A stretch of DNA of 64,000 bases from Nelumbo lutea (Eukaryota; Streptophyta; Magnoliopsida; Proteales; Nelumbonaceae): the NCBI GenBank assembly GCA_022828595.1, contig JAKGHH010000003.1, positions 15,934,934 to 15,998,933 of the forward strand. The letters run 5' to 3'. The notes beneath the pieces are model-generated. The model saw only the letters and a list, made by a program, of their open reading frames with translations, ran no database searches and had not been told where the DNA came from. The number at the start of each line of letters is the position of its first letter. Within the stretch, counting starts at the first letter, position 1. A program made the position numbers and the translations under genes. Positions 48,281-60,142 of this stretch are shown here, piece after piece.

Positions 48281-48390
48281 ATTTAGAATTTGCTTTGTTT
48301 ACACCCCTAAGACGCACCCTATCTAATTGCATTTTATTTAGAATTTGCTTTGTTTACACCCCTAAGACGCACCCTATCTAATTGCATTTT
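48281..48390. repeat. Perfect 55-bp tandem duplication
   Basis: 48281-48335 and 48336-48390 are identical (ATTTAGAATTTGC...GCATTTT), and six more bases of a third unit follow at 48391-48396. Perfect identity suggests a recent event. It abuts the left end of the composite element starting at about 48396. Confidence 0.9.
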
Positions 48391-48639
48391 ATTTAGGCTA
48401 TGTTTGTGTAAGGTGTAAATGTGAACTGGGGTAAACTTTACACTCTAGTTCAATTTTACTAAGTCTGCATTTGGTGGAGGTGTAAAATCGAACCGGGATA
48501 AATTTTACACCCCGGTTCGATTTTGCAGGTGTAGGTATATAGTGTTCATTCAGTCCCTCAAAGAACATTAAACATTGTATTAATACCACATAGATACATG
48601 CGATCAACCTACAGTTAACTTTCCCTCTGCGATGAACTC

Positions 48640-49200
48640 ATGCGATCAACCTTCAACTGCCGCAATGCCACGGCCCGCTAAGGATCCATGTCCAGGCGCC
48701 ACCCACGTGTGCGATGTCGAAGGGACAAACATGGTATAGCGCCACATGAAATTAATAAGACGTCACCCACTAGATGGTGAAATCATTAATTCCATGACAA
48801 TTAAGTGAGACATGCAAGAGGTGGTAGTAAACGTGAGTAATGAGAGCTCCTGAGTGAGGAAAGGCGATCATCAGAAAAATCCCCATGAGACACGTGGCGA
48901 AACCCTAGTAGCGCATTCAATGATTAATAACAAGCACAACATTCCCTTTCCTAATAGGAAACGAGCACCTTTATTTTCTTCCTTTTAAGATCTCGGGATC
49001 TCCCTCATAAATAGAGATCATCCTCATATTGAAAGTCATTCAACACTCAAGCACCATTTGCCTTGGATTCCCGATTCTACCACCCAAACCTAACACCCTA
49101 GCCCAAAGGCCACTCTCACTCCAATTTCTGGTCTTTCTCTATCTTTCAAAGAGACTATTCCCCGGTCAAGCCTTACCCTACCTACAAGAGGCATTTGGTA
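48640..49200 (+). repeat. LTR-like insertion
   Basis: Differs in composition from its AT-rich surroundings. It has ABRE/G-box-like CCACGTGTG and ACACGTGGC, a TATA-like CATAAATAGAGATC near 49008 and a C-rich tract with CACTCTCACTCCAATTTCTGG before ~49200, resembling the U3-R-U5 order of a plant LTR. No repeat partner or primer site, so it would be a solo LTR or fragment. Confidence 0.35.
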
Positions 49201-49882
49201 AACATGTAATTTTACACAAAAATTCAGTGTAAAATTACATTTTGTAGTTTAATTACATCAATAATCAATGTAATATCAATGTATTTATTACACCGCTCAC
49301 TCGCTCTCTCTTCTCCTTCTCTTTCGCTCGCTTGCTCCCTCTCTCTCTTTCTCTCTTCTCCTTCCAAGCACGGTCGTGTTTACACAGTCGTATATTCCAA
49401 ACACCCAAAAAATATACATTTAAAATTTACTCCCTAACAGCCAAACATTTTAAGCATAAAAACTAAAATCCACCTGGTTCCACATTACATTGATCACTAA
49501 ACTAGCAACTCCTTTTACATTAGTGTAAAAGTGAATTTACACCTCAGATAAACATAGCCTAATGTTTGGATAAGATGTTATTTTACATCTTAGATGAGTG
49601 TAAAACTCCACTTTAGGTAAATTTTATATCGAAAATCGGTGGAAAGTTACCACCGATAAAATCAATGTAAAACTCCTCGGTTTCACTCTCGTCTGTTCGT
49701 ACCTACCTCCCCCTTCTCCCCTTCTCCGATCAGTCTTCAACTTCCATTAAGACTCCACCATCGGTGTTGCAGAGCACAAAGGGCAACGAATCAGAGCTCG
49801 CACCTTTTCTCAACGTTGTAATGGTAAACTGGGTTCGACCAGTGTTTCCACCATCTCAAAGCACAGAGGATCAATTGTGGAG

Positions 49883-50530
49883 GATGAGATGCAGGGGTAG
49901 GCAGGGTCTAGCTCTTTGTGGGATTTGAGCATGTCTACCCATCCCAAACGAACTGCACCATCACTATGCTCGGTATCCAATGTTTCCACCATCTCAACTA
50001 TGCACTGGGCTCAAGCTCTTTTTCTTCCCTTCTCTCTATCTCCAATTTTTCTTGTCTTCTCTCTCCTTCACTGACGCAGTGGCGAGATGCAAGGGTAGGT
50101 AGGGTCAAGCTCTTTGTGGGATATGAGCATGTTTACCCATCCCGAATGGATTGCACCATCACTATGCTCTGTATCCTGCGTTTCCACCATTTCAGCTCTG
50201 CACTAGGCTCAAGATATGATATGGAACTTTTTAATCTGGATCCAAATGGACAGGGGTAGGCAGAGGTAGGCAGGGGCACTGGGCTCAAGATATAGACCAA
50301 TAAGTTTGTTCTCTTATAAACTGAGATGTCCTTAAAGCAATTATTCCCTTACCGTTCTCTTACAAACTGGGATTACAATGATATTAAAACTATCTGGATT
50401 ACAAGTGTTTGAAACTATCTAAACGTTTAAGTTAGGTAGGTAGGGGTAGGTAGTGACAAGATGCAGGAGTAGGCAGGGGTAGGCAGAGTTAGGCAATGAC
50501 AAGATGCAGGGCTAGGCAGGGGTAGGAGTG
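49883..50530. repeat. Tandem repeats with GGGGTAGGCAG units
   Basis: Two ~130-bp blocks (from 49883 and 50082, period ~200 bp) share AGATGCA.GGGTAGG.AGGGTC.AGCTCTTTGTGGGAT.TGAGCATG and TTTCCACCAT.TCA. Then come short units of GGGGTAGGCAG with GACAAGATGCAGG at 50249-50280 and 50430-50530. It is a minisatellite-like structure; frames across it are not genes. Confidence 0.75.
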
Positions 50531-51179
50531 GAACATTTAAATTACTTGATCCTCCAAACATGATGAGTGTAAATGGGAACAACAACCAGTTCCAATTTTA
50601 CACTCTCATCAAACTGGTTCTCACTTTACATTCGGTGTAAATTTGTTTTTACACCTCAAACAAACATAGCCTTGAGTAATTGTGATGTACTCTTACAATT
50701 CTATCTAGACTTTCTAGTTTCACTTACCAATTGATGAAATACCTTTCAAGTTTAAACCCTTCAATAATCTCATCTCTTAATTTTAACAATAATAATAATT
50801 ACTTATGTATACTCTGTAGTTTTAGAAAAATTAATTTTTCCAAAGGGCACACATAAGAAACTAAATAATGAAATTTTTTTTATAGGAATTCTTAGAAAGG
50901 GCAAACAAGCTCGATCCATCTCAAAAAGGCTGGCTTTCAAATAGATAGAGACATTGTTTACCCCTCAAAAACATTTCAGTCTTGGCGTATACTTATTCTG
51001 ATTTAATATGGGCAAGAGAAACCCATTAGCATCCGGATCTTTATATCTATACGGAAGAAGCCAAAACCCACCACAATGTGCATCTCTCATGGAAACAGAA
51101 CATTAATGTATTTATATCATTATATGGATCGATATGGCTTTGTGCAATAAATATTTATTTTATTTTCTATTGACTTTAA

Positions 51180-51277
51180 GGCTCAGTTTGGAAGGAGTAT
51201 AAATACAAATTTGTAGAGTGTAAAACCTTGTATTTTGTATTGTTTTGTATGCATTTATATTCCTTCCAAACTGAGCC
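51180..51277. mobile_element. 98-bp Tourist-like MITE with TAA target duplication
   Basis: The left end GGCTCAGTTTGGAAGGAGTA and its continuation are inverse to the right end (ATTTATATTCCTTCCAAACT then GAGCC), with 1 mismatch in 25. TAA lies on both sides (51177-51179 and 51278-51280), the 3-bp duplication of PIF/Harbinger elements. The near-identical ends suggest a fairly young copy. Confidence 0.9.
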
Positions 51278-51848
51278 TAACGCACGTTTTTGTTTGATTC
51301 TAGTTGCTTTGGCGAATGCTTTAGATTTTGAATTAGATTTGGTAATGAATTTGTAAGCTCTGTGTATTTGAATGTTGTGCTTTCAATGCCTTCATTAATT
51401 TACTACAGATATTCTGCAATTCATGCATTAATGTTCTAGTATTTGTTTCAATGTTCTTCATTTAGTATTGATCTTTGTGGGTAAGGAAAAGAATAAGAAT
51501 AAAGAAAAAGGAGAGAGAACTGTTCTGAAAGAGAGAAAGAATGGGGGAAGGGGAATAGGGAGCTACTGCCGTTGTGCTGCATCCCATTTGAAGGTGGGAG
51601 ATGTTTAGCACCAATCTATCTATCTATATATACAGCAAGACAGTCTACATCACCATACCTCTCTTTGCTCCAAACTCCTCATACTGTTCTCTCCTTAACT
51701 CTCTCTCTTTCGCCCTACTAAACCCTCTATTAAGCCAAGTCACCAATGCTTTTACCCTCTCCCATTAGGCCACATCATCTCTTTTCCCAAGAATTTGAAT
51801 CTTAATATAACACTCACCAAATTGTGCTTAGTCAGTTGCCCCACATTT

Positions 51849-51882
51849 TTCTTCTTCTTCTTCTTCTTCTTCTTCTTCTTCC
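51849..51882. repeat. (CTT)n microsatellite
   Basis: About 11 uninterrupted CTT units. Confidence 0.95.
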
Positions 51883-54199
51883 TCCCTATTTTGTGATTTT
51901 AAATATGCATCTATTCTATTTAATATTTTGTCCATAAGATGATCGGGATTTATTGGAAAATGATTGAGATTGCTTAATAATGGGCTCTAGAAATAGAGCC
52001 TTTTCCTTCCTATATTCAAGAAAAAAAAGAACTTGGAATGGATTTGATTTAGCTTGACCTAATTAGGAGTATTGTCATAAGATTCCTACTATAAATATAC
52101 TTACAAAGCCTGTTTTGACTAGTGTTGATTCCTATGATGAGATTTCTCAAAAAATAGTTATAAGTTTGTTTGGTTTTTGTTTTTATAGGAAGTATCTCCC
52201 ATATCCGTGTCATATGCCACATCATCCAAAAATAATTGAAATTGACAAAAAGAAAAGAGGAATCTTTGAATTTGCTTATTTTTCTTTTTCAGCCTGATTT
52301 CAATAATTGCTTTCTAATTGATTTCTTACAAATTAGTCAACCAAACACTAAAATAATCAACACTCGTAGCTCTGGTGTAACATCAATTTCTGAGAAATTA
52401 GCATGGATCCCAAACACCACCTTACTATTTGCAAATGTTAAGAAGTAATCGGTATTTTCTATATCTTTCCAATGGAGGGCCTTGATGTCACATTGTCAGA
52501 AACTTCATGGGAGTTGTGTATCCTGACGAAAGGTTATCAGCCGCTATCATAAACTTTATGGGAGATTTAAGCATTTTACCCTCTTTTTAGTAAGCTTTTG
52601 ACTTTGTAAAGTGGGCCCATCAAGATAATTCATACGCAATATTTTGTGAAAAACCCGAAAAAAACCCAATTTTGTTGTTGTCATTCCAAAAGAAGAAGAG
52701 AGAAAGGACGATTCAGCCCAGGGTCAGAAATGTGCACTGGGCTTGTTTTGCATGCATACATGTCCAACCGCAACGAAAGACAAAGATGAGGAGAGGTTGA
52801 AACTTAGCATGTTCCGGTCAGCAAATAGGAAATAGCCAAATACTGATGGTTGATTCTGTAGAGCGGTTCAGAAACCGTCATCTCTAACAAGTTATAACGG
52901 GTCTGACTCTCACTGAGCTCTTCTTCTCCCACTGGCGCTATCATTTATCAATACCATGGTTACTGCGCAAACGGATACGGACAGCTAGCAAAGGAGCCAA
53001 GCATTTTGCAGTGTTTCAGCCAAGCCCATTAGCCCAAGGCAATCTGAAATTACATCAATGCTCCTGTTCTAGCTGTGTCAGTCCCGCTGGAGCCTGGAGC
53101 AGGAGCAGTACTACTGGCCACTGGCATTTGTAGCAACAACACGCCAAAAGGAATTATCAGACTTTTGGCAGTAGGGGGGGCTTGATATCAAATTTACTTA
53201 CTTCCATTAAGCTAAATCAGCACCTTGCTAGGCTTAATTAAGAGTGGCCACTAAATTAATTTCCGTCAAAAATGCTGGAGCTGGAACTGGAGTGGGGGTA
53301 CGGGTACCCACCACTCCACTTTGATGATATTGATGATCATCAAAAATGTTGTTTTTGTGAACGACATGACCCAACCCCAATATTTATATATATATAATGA
53401 ACCAAGAAATCTCACCCTAAAGTTCTTTTGCAGATCCTATATATTTAAATTTATAGTTGAGCGTCACTATCGTAGCATGTAAGCTGGGAGCCTGGGAGCG
53501 TCACCAACGTCACTCCTACCAGGCACTAGCATATATAACAGTCGGGGCAATGAGTGTGCACGGTATAACATACTCTACTCACTCACTCAAATTAAGGATC
53601 CCGACTGGACGTTGGGTGCTGGTTGCACTGCATGGTGAAAGGGTTAGGAGGTGCAAATCGGAGAGGGTTAGCTTGGGTTTAGGGATATTGAGGTCAACCA
53701 TAATCCATCCCCAGTTGAATTTTTGAGCCCCGTTCCTAAAACTTCAAGTTGGGTTAGGATCGGATTATGTTTAAATTGGGCTCAGGCTGGGTTAAAGTTG
53801 GATTAGGAAATAGGAATCCCGTTCCAAATGCATATATTTCCTAAATTCCAAGGATTCATGTTTATATATAATAATAGTAACAACAATAACAATAATAACA
53901 TGACGGATGAATAACTTAGCCGCCTTTCAACCATTCCTATAAAGATTAAGGTGATGTTTGGCATCAATTCCAATTTCTCAATAATGGGTGCCACATCACT
54001 AATTTAGAAATCAGTGATTTTTCTTCTATTCGATTGACCCATTATACAGATTTCTGGGAAATCAATAGAAAATTGATCCCTGAAATCAAAGCTGAGCGAG
54101 GGATCACCACTTTGGGTGATTTCCGGACTTTCTTCCGATTTCAATTTTTTAGGATGATGTAGCATCATACGTGGCAAGGGAGAGAAGTGATTTGATGCT

Positions 54200-56770
54200 T
54201 CTGAGATTCACAAGTTTAAAACAAAACCCCTAATTCTATAATTCACAACCATAGTCGAAGGTTGGAGAGTACCGAGTGGAGACGCCGCTGCCCAGGAATG
54301 TCTCAAACCTGCAAAAACATCACCCATATCAGTTTAAATAAATGCCGGTAGCTATGGTTAAAGTGACTAGGTTTTTTTCATCTTTAAATGGGGTGAGACA
54401 CCACTGCAATGGATGGTCGGCAGCTCCCCCGTAAACAATTTCTGCTATTTTCAGGTTCTGGATTTTTAATAAACGTGACTATTTTGGACAATCCTCCACC
54501 GCCTGTAAGTTCCAATTTTTTAATCCTTTGCAGTTTGCTGTAATTTTAGTCTTTGAATCATTAGCCCCTGTATTTAGGATTGGATACATGATAGTTGCTG
54601 TGAGTTTTCTTCTTTCCAGCTAACACACGTCTTCATGATATAATGCTGCTGATACAAGTTTTATCTCTTACAAGAGTCAGTAAATGCTAGATTTATCATA
54701 CAATGCTGATGCAAGTTTTATTGAAGAAGTGCATGCTTTAACTTTGTTCAAACTTCAAATACAGTTTTAGTTATTTTATTATCAGCATCAAATGCACTTC
54801 CAGTTAACAAAATCATAAACCCAGTTCTTTCTATTTCAAATACCCATGCACAATTTTCTCAGCCGCAACTATGTTGATTTGTAAAACTGTATATTCAGAT
54901 TGAATCAAGCAAAATTCAGATTCAATCTGATTAAAAAACAGATCACACTTTTAAACCAGATCCAATCAGATTATAGTTAAACAAATATCTGAATTCAACT
55001 AAAATGAATCAGAATTGAATTTGAATTGGAATAATTCAGATCCATTTGCAGCCCTATTCAAAGTACATCATGATGAAAGATAATGGAGAAAGTGCCAGGA
55101 GGAGAGAGTTATTTAGGACACAATAATGAAAAGGAAATACATCAGCAAATATAATTCTAACCTCCTACGCCATTCCTCTTTAGAAGACAGAATTGCTTGA
55201 AGTCATTTCAAAAGATTCTCCCAGGGGCATTCTTCCTTGATTGACTTAGAAGGAGTTGTTCCTCAATTGTTGCTGGAATGTGTTGCATTATAACTAGTGG
55301 CAGTATTCACCCTGAACAGAAAAATCAAAGAAATAAAAATTAGCCAAAGACCTTACCATCAATATTCTAATCTAATGATGGATTAAAATAAGTGCAGAAC
55401 CATATAGGACAGCTTCATGCAGGTTACCTAAAACAGAAGTTTACAAAAAACAATGAAAGCTACATAGGACCAAAAATGAAATTGGCATCTTGAAAGATAA
55501 ATTAAGTAAAGTGTGACATGCCAAATGAGCAAGCAAGTCCAGGAGATTTACTGGATTTCACAACTTTAGGCATCCAATAATACATTTCACATACAAATCA
55601 CATGAAACAAGTCAAAAGAAAATTATAAGAATACACCTAGTAAATAAGCCACAAAACCATACTGCTAGAGCATTTTGGTGAGGTTGTATAGCATGTCTAA
55701 CATGTCCTTCCTTCCGTCTAACAATCTGTTATGTTCCCATGATCTGAGAATCCTAACCATACAGTTGAAAGTCCTATGACATCAACATCAATAGCTTGCA
55801 ACTCCAGTAACTAATTAAATTCTCACAAAGGATTTAATTCAAATCAAATACAAAAGTAATAATTGCAAATACAAGCTTCTTAAGTTCAATATGGGGTTCT
55901 TCAATTTAGTTTCTATCTTTTAACTTGTTCAGCTACATGCACTATGACACTTCCGTAACAAACCCTTAGAACTACTTCATTCAAAGCAAGAAGTACATAT
56001 ACAACCTTTAACACCAAACAACAACTACAACAAAAATAGTAGAGGACTTAGTAAATTAAAGAGGCACACCTTAATCCTTGTCAATATTGTTACAACCACA
56101 CATATGTAACAAAATATAGCTGAATAGGACAGTCACACATAACTCATATGCTTGGTTCCACCATCATACCTCTTCTTGCAAGCATGTTTGCGGTTAAGCA
56201 CTTTCCAAGAGTGGCTATCCATCATAAAATGAAAAAACCCCATATCTTATTTTTTGTGAACTCACTTGTGAATAATAGAGGAATTATTGAACTCACTTGT
56301 GAACATAGAATTGATAGGATCTCTTGCTATTGGTTTATCATCCACGTGGACTTATTTAGAGGAGTAAACATTTATCAAACTGATGATGGAGATGGTGAAG
56401 GCTAATAATAGGACTACATTAAGCTTTAACAACGATGGACTCATATTAGAGACAACTTCAAAAAGGTCCATAATAAGAGTTGCACTCATTTGCAATTCAA
56501 CAACAAATACAATCACTTGCACTAATGTGTGCAACAATACCAAAAAATTTCTTCCCACACCAGTGTCACGATAGACCAACTAATTAAGAAGCCAATTGCC
56601 AACGAGGATGTATGCCAAAACATATTCAGCATAAGTACATCATTGTACCCGATATAGCGTTCATGTTGTATTGGTATGAATCTTGACTGTATGTTAATAT
56701 ATGCAAAAGTACAAGAGGGCAACAAGCAACCGGTAGTAGGCATTATTCAGACATCTAGGACCCTGAATAA
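54200..56770. other. Harbinger interior, no recognised coding
   Basis: AT-rich. At 54895-55030 there is a cluster of CAGATT/AATCTG motifs in both orientations (about ten), perhaps subterminal or decayed repeat DNA. Short open frames at 56148-56580 have no domain I know; they may include decayed ORF1 exons. Confidence 0.45.
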
Positions 56771-57363
56771 GTGTTTGATTCCACCCAACAAACAAATATT
56801 GCTCATATTGATATTCTTGTTGACTATGACATGCCATACATTGGAGAGTCACTAACAAATCCTCAATTTGTTGACCTCAATGATGACACCATACCAACTA
56901 AAACCCCCAAGCGTCTAACAAGAGTTGGAAACCTGCCAAACTCCTTAAAGAAATGAAAAAAAACCATTGCATTCATGGCATTGACCATGACGTTAGTTCA
57001 TGGGTAGAGTCAAAGAAGTCACGAATAGATGGTGCTATCAAAATCAAAGAGAAGGAAAGGAGCTACAAAAATAGATGAAGATAGAGAAAGAGTAGAGGGA
57101 GATGATTAGGGAGAAGGAGTGAGAGGAGAGGATGGTAGCTAGGGAGAGGGAGAGGGAACAACAAGAGCTTGCAGGTATTCAACGATGCATTTTGGTTATC
57201 AATGAAATTTTTGAAACCTCACAGTTCCCTTACTATTATTATTTGAAAGCAATTGAACTATTCCACGATGTGAAGTGGAGGGAGTCTTTCCTCACAATGA
57301 CACCGAAACTAAGGCTTGCTTGGTTGCATGCCTTAATGGGCAATAGACCGCCAAGCAATTAAT
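56771..57363 (+). pseudogene. PIF/Harbinger ORF1 (Myb/SANT-like) remnant
   Basis: ORF1 proteins of this superfamily assist the transposase in binding the element ends and entering the nucleus. Here PQFVDLNDDTIPTKTPKR (about 56855-56910) looks like the ORF1 middle region. After a broken basic stretch comes the frame 57132-57362: LKAIELFHDVKWRESFLTMT then RLAWLHALMG, the typical C-terminal pattern. The Myb/SANT DNA-binding part upstream is not recognisable, and stops separate the pieces. Confidence 0.65.
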
Positions 57364-58189
57364 TTGTGTAGTTGATTTATTCCTCTCCTTTGTTAATTTG
57401 CACTATAGTTGTATTGGTTTAGGTCTCTATGTTAAACTTTAATGTTTGATGACTTTAATTATTGGTTTATGTGGCACCACATACTTTGAATGAATTTTAG
57501 ATTGAGACATCTATGTTAAAGTTAACTTGATAGTTTATTGTTGAATTGTTGTTTTTTTGCATTATATCCATCCAATCATGTTTACAATTGATGATATCTA
57601 TTAACTTGGATGTTCTTGAAAATGTATATGTATGTTTTAATGCAGAAAAGATGTATTCAAGTGATGATAGTTTTGAAAATTCATCCTTATTGGATGAAGA
57701 AACGATGATGTGTTGTGCATTCCCTCTAGTACCAGAGTTATATAGCGCACGGGTTACTAAACAACCATGTATGACATCTTCTATAAGCGGACACACATAC
57801 GTTTGAAATCAAGTCCTAAATGGCGTAGGACACACAGATAGATGATATAATTCATTTAGGATGGAGGGACATGTGTCCAAAAACTTAGTAAATCTTATTA
57901 GGCAGAGGGGATATCTAAAAGATACATGAAACACCATAGTTGAGGAGTCCCTTGTATACTTCCTGTTAACAATTAATTAGAATGAAAGAAACTATATGAT
58001 GGGTGAGCGTTTCCAACATTCTTATTGGACAAGAACATATATTTGAAGAAGGTTGTTATAGCGATCTGTAAGTTAGTGAGAGAGCTTGTAATTCACCATC
58101 ATTCACTGAAGTTTCCATATTTATTAGGACTTCAGAGAGATGTTACCCGATGTTTAGGGTAGTTGTCCCATTTGAGATTGATCAACTGG

Positions 58190-58790
58190 TTCATTAGTAA
58201 ATTTCTTCAGTACAATACTACAATTATGTTGGGTTATGGTATTAAGATTGCTTGGGGGCTATGAATGGCACACATGTTTCAACTAGTGTGCCAGTTGCAA
58301 AACAAATTCCTAATAGAGGTAGGAAGAAGGATTACACTTCAAATGTATTAGCAATATGTGGTTTTGACATGCTATTCACATTTGTATACACGAGTTGTGA
58401 AGGCTCAACACATGACTCTAGGATATTGGCAAAAGCCATTGATAGGCCAAATGTAGGGTTTTTGATGCCTCCACCAAGTGATTGAAATTAAAAGATTGAG
58501 TCATTTTCACATATTCGCTTATTTCATTATTCTCACCACTAGAACAAAATACTAGTAAATATTACCTTGTTGATGTTGGTTTTGCTAGTGCACCTGGTTT
58601 CCTTACTCCTTATACCGGTCACAAGTACCATTTATATGATTTTTGAGGGCACAATAATAGGTCCAAGTCAAAGGAGGGTTTTTTTAACAACACACACCCA
58701 CACACTCGTTATGCAATGTAATCGAGTGTTAATTTGGGGACAATGAAAGGAAAATTCCCCATTGTGAATAACATGTCGTGCTATGACCTA
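58190..58790 (+). pseudogene. PIF/Harbinger transposase remnant (DDE_Tnp_4)
   Basis: The transposase cuts and inserts the element. The frame 58252-58485 reads GAMNGTHVSTSVP, NRGRKKDYTSNVLAICGFDM, LFTFVYTSCEGSTHDSRIL, matching the family in order. Then KYYLVDVGFASAPGFLTPY and GTMKGKFPIVNN follow in another frame (58555-58780). The first catalytic Asp is Asn (AAT at 58264-58266); the second Asp in THDSR is kept (58414-58416); the Glu region is frameshifted. The N-terminal third is missing or unreadable. It cannot be active. Confidence 0.88.
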
Positions 58791-59049
58791 GATATGCAAT
58801 GATACATTAAAAAGAGATGCACATATCGATGCACACATTGACCATTGATGGAGAATAGACATGTCATTATATCGTGAGCGTAATGAAGAAGCTTTGAGCC
58901 AACAATATGTTGCTTCATCTTCCAATTCTAATACAAAGATAAATGCAATCAGATATAGTATTGCCTGGGAGAGACACTTGAGTCATAATCATTAGATTTG
59001 CTGATATGTTCCTTCTTGAACTTCATTTCGACACGACATTTCATTATTG

Positions 59050-59890
59050 CATTATTCTGATATGACAATGATTGAGCAGATATTGTTTTCTACAAAATTC
59101 TATTATTTTCTACAAATTTTCAGTATAAAGTCTACTATTTCTCTTCAAAATTCTGGATTTTCTGCATTTTCTTGCTATGTTAAGCAAGCTTTTTCAGATT
59201 TCTGCAATTTTCTATCAAAATATGCAAATATTTCTTAACAAAAATCTGCAGTTCTTCTGCAAGATTCAGGATTTTCTGCAATTTTCTTATATTTAACCAA
59301 ATTTCTACAATTTTATGTGACATTTTACAAGCTTTTGCAATAAATCTGCAATTGTATGCCATTTTCTACAAATTTTCATAAAATTTTGTTATTTTCTGCA
59401 ATATTCCTGCAAAAAAATCTGCTGTTTTCCTTAAAATTATGGATTTTCTGCATTGTATGCTATTTTCTACAAAATTTTGGATTTTCTGAAATTTCCCACT
59501 ATTTAACAAAATTTCTACTCTATTTTGCAAAAGTCTGCAATTGTATGCCATTTTTATGTTATTTTCTGCAAAAATCTGCAATTATATGCTATGTTTATGT
59601 TATTTTCTGCCAATATCGGCAATTTTCACAACATTTTGTTATTTTCTGCTATTTTCCCATAAATTTTTTATTTTCTGCAAAAAATGCTAATTTTTGTATT
59701 TGACCAAAATTTTGCAATTTTCTGGAACATTATACAAATTTTTGCAATAAAAATCTAATTTTTATTATTTTCCACAAGGTTTTGTTATTTTCTGCAATTT
59801 CCTGTAAAAATCTGCTATTTTTTTTACAAAAAGTCTGAATTTTTCTGTTATTTTCTATATTTATCGAGAATTTTTTCTGCAGAAATACTA
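59050..59890. repeat. Subterminal array of TTTTCTGCAATTTT-like repeats
   Basis: Twenty or more copies of TCTGC, mostly in the form ATTTTCTGCAA or AAATCTGCAATT, spread irregularly over 840 bp in one orientation, together with TATGC and GTTATTTTC variants. The array ends ~250 bp inside the right end of the Harbinger element. Frames across it are repeat translations, not genes. Confidence 0.8.
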
Positions 59891-60142
59891 TTATACATAA
59901 TTTAGACCATTAGATGTGGATCTACCATTTATACCGTTAGATGGTATCTAAATTATGACAGTGTGGCACATGGAATCATAATTTCAATAAGAAATAATCT
60001 CTTAATAATCAATATCAAACTGAAAAAATCAACTGGCATGGAGGAAATGATACCAAATAACCATAAAGGATACTTCTTTTTCAAAAATCACTGATTTTTA
60101 AAAAATCAGGTATGAAGAATCATCATTGATGCCAACATCTTG

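Larger units (their letters stand above)
48396..50674. mobile_element. Composite element with TAGGCTATGTTTG termini
   Basis: AGGCTATGTTTGTGTAAGGTGTAAA at the left is inverse to TTTACACCTCAAACAAACATAGCC at the right. An extra internal right end (TTTACACCTCAGATAAACATAGCC) stops at 49560, so two or more related elements lie in tandem or nested. Inside are an LTR-like segment (~48640-49200) and a tandem-repeat region (49883-50530). No transposase was found. Confidence 0.6.
50675..53949. other. Intergenic region
   Basis: Holds a Tourist-like MITE (51180-51277), a (CTT)n tract (51849-51882) and (AG)-rich DNA near 51480-51550. A GGGTT-rich patch at about 53750-53810 resembles hAT MITE subterminal sequence. 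No gene recognised. Confidence 0.5.
53950..60142 (+). mobile_element. 6.2-kb PIF/Harbinger transposon, degenerate
   Basis: Ends GGTGATGTTTGGCATCAAT (53950) and ATTGATGCCAACATCTTG (ending 60142) are imperfect inverses. TAA flanks both sides (53947-53949, 60143-60145), the target duplication of this superfamily. Further in, AGAAATCAGTGATTTTT and AAAAATCACTGATTTTT also pair. It contains both genes of such elements: a Myb/SANT-like ORF1 remnant (56771-57363) and a DDE transposase remnant (58190-58790). It is inactive, but because ends and both genes are present it is a nearly complete ancestor for small relatives. Confidence 0.85.

Noticed and set aside
59050..59703. 115-codon plus frame rich in Phe, Cys and Ile
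   Set aside because: It is a translation of the TTTTCTGCA repeat array.
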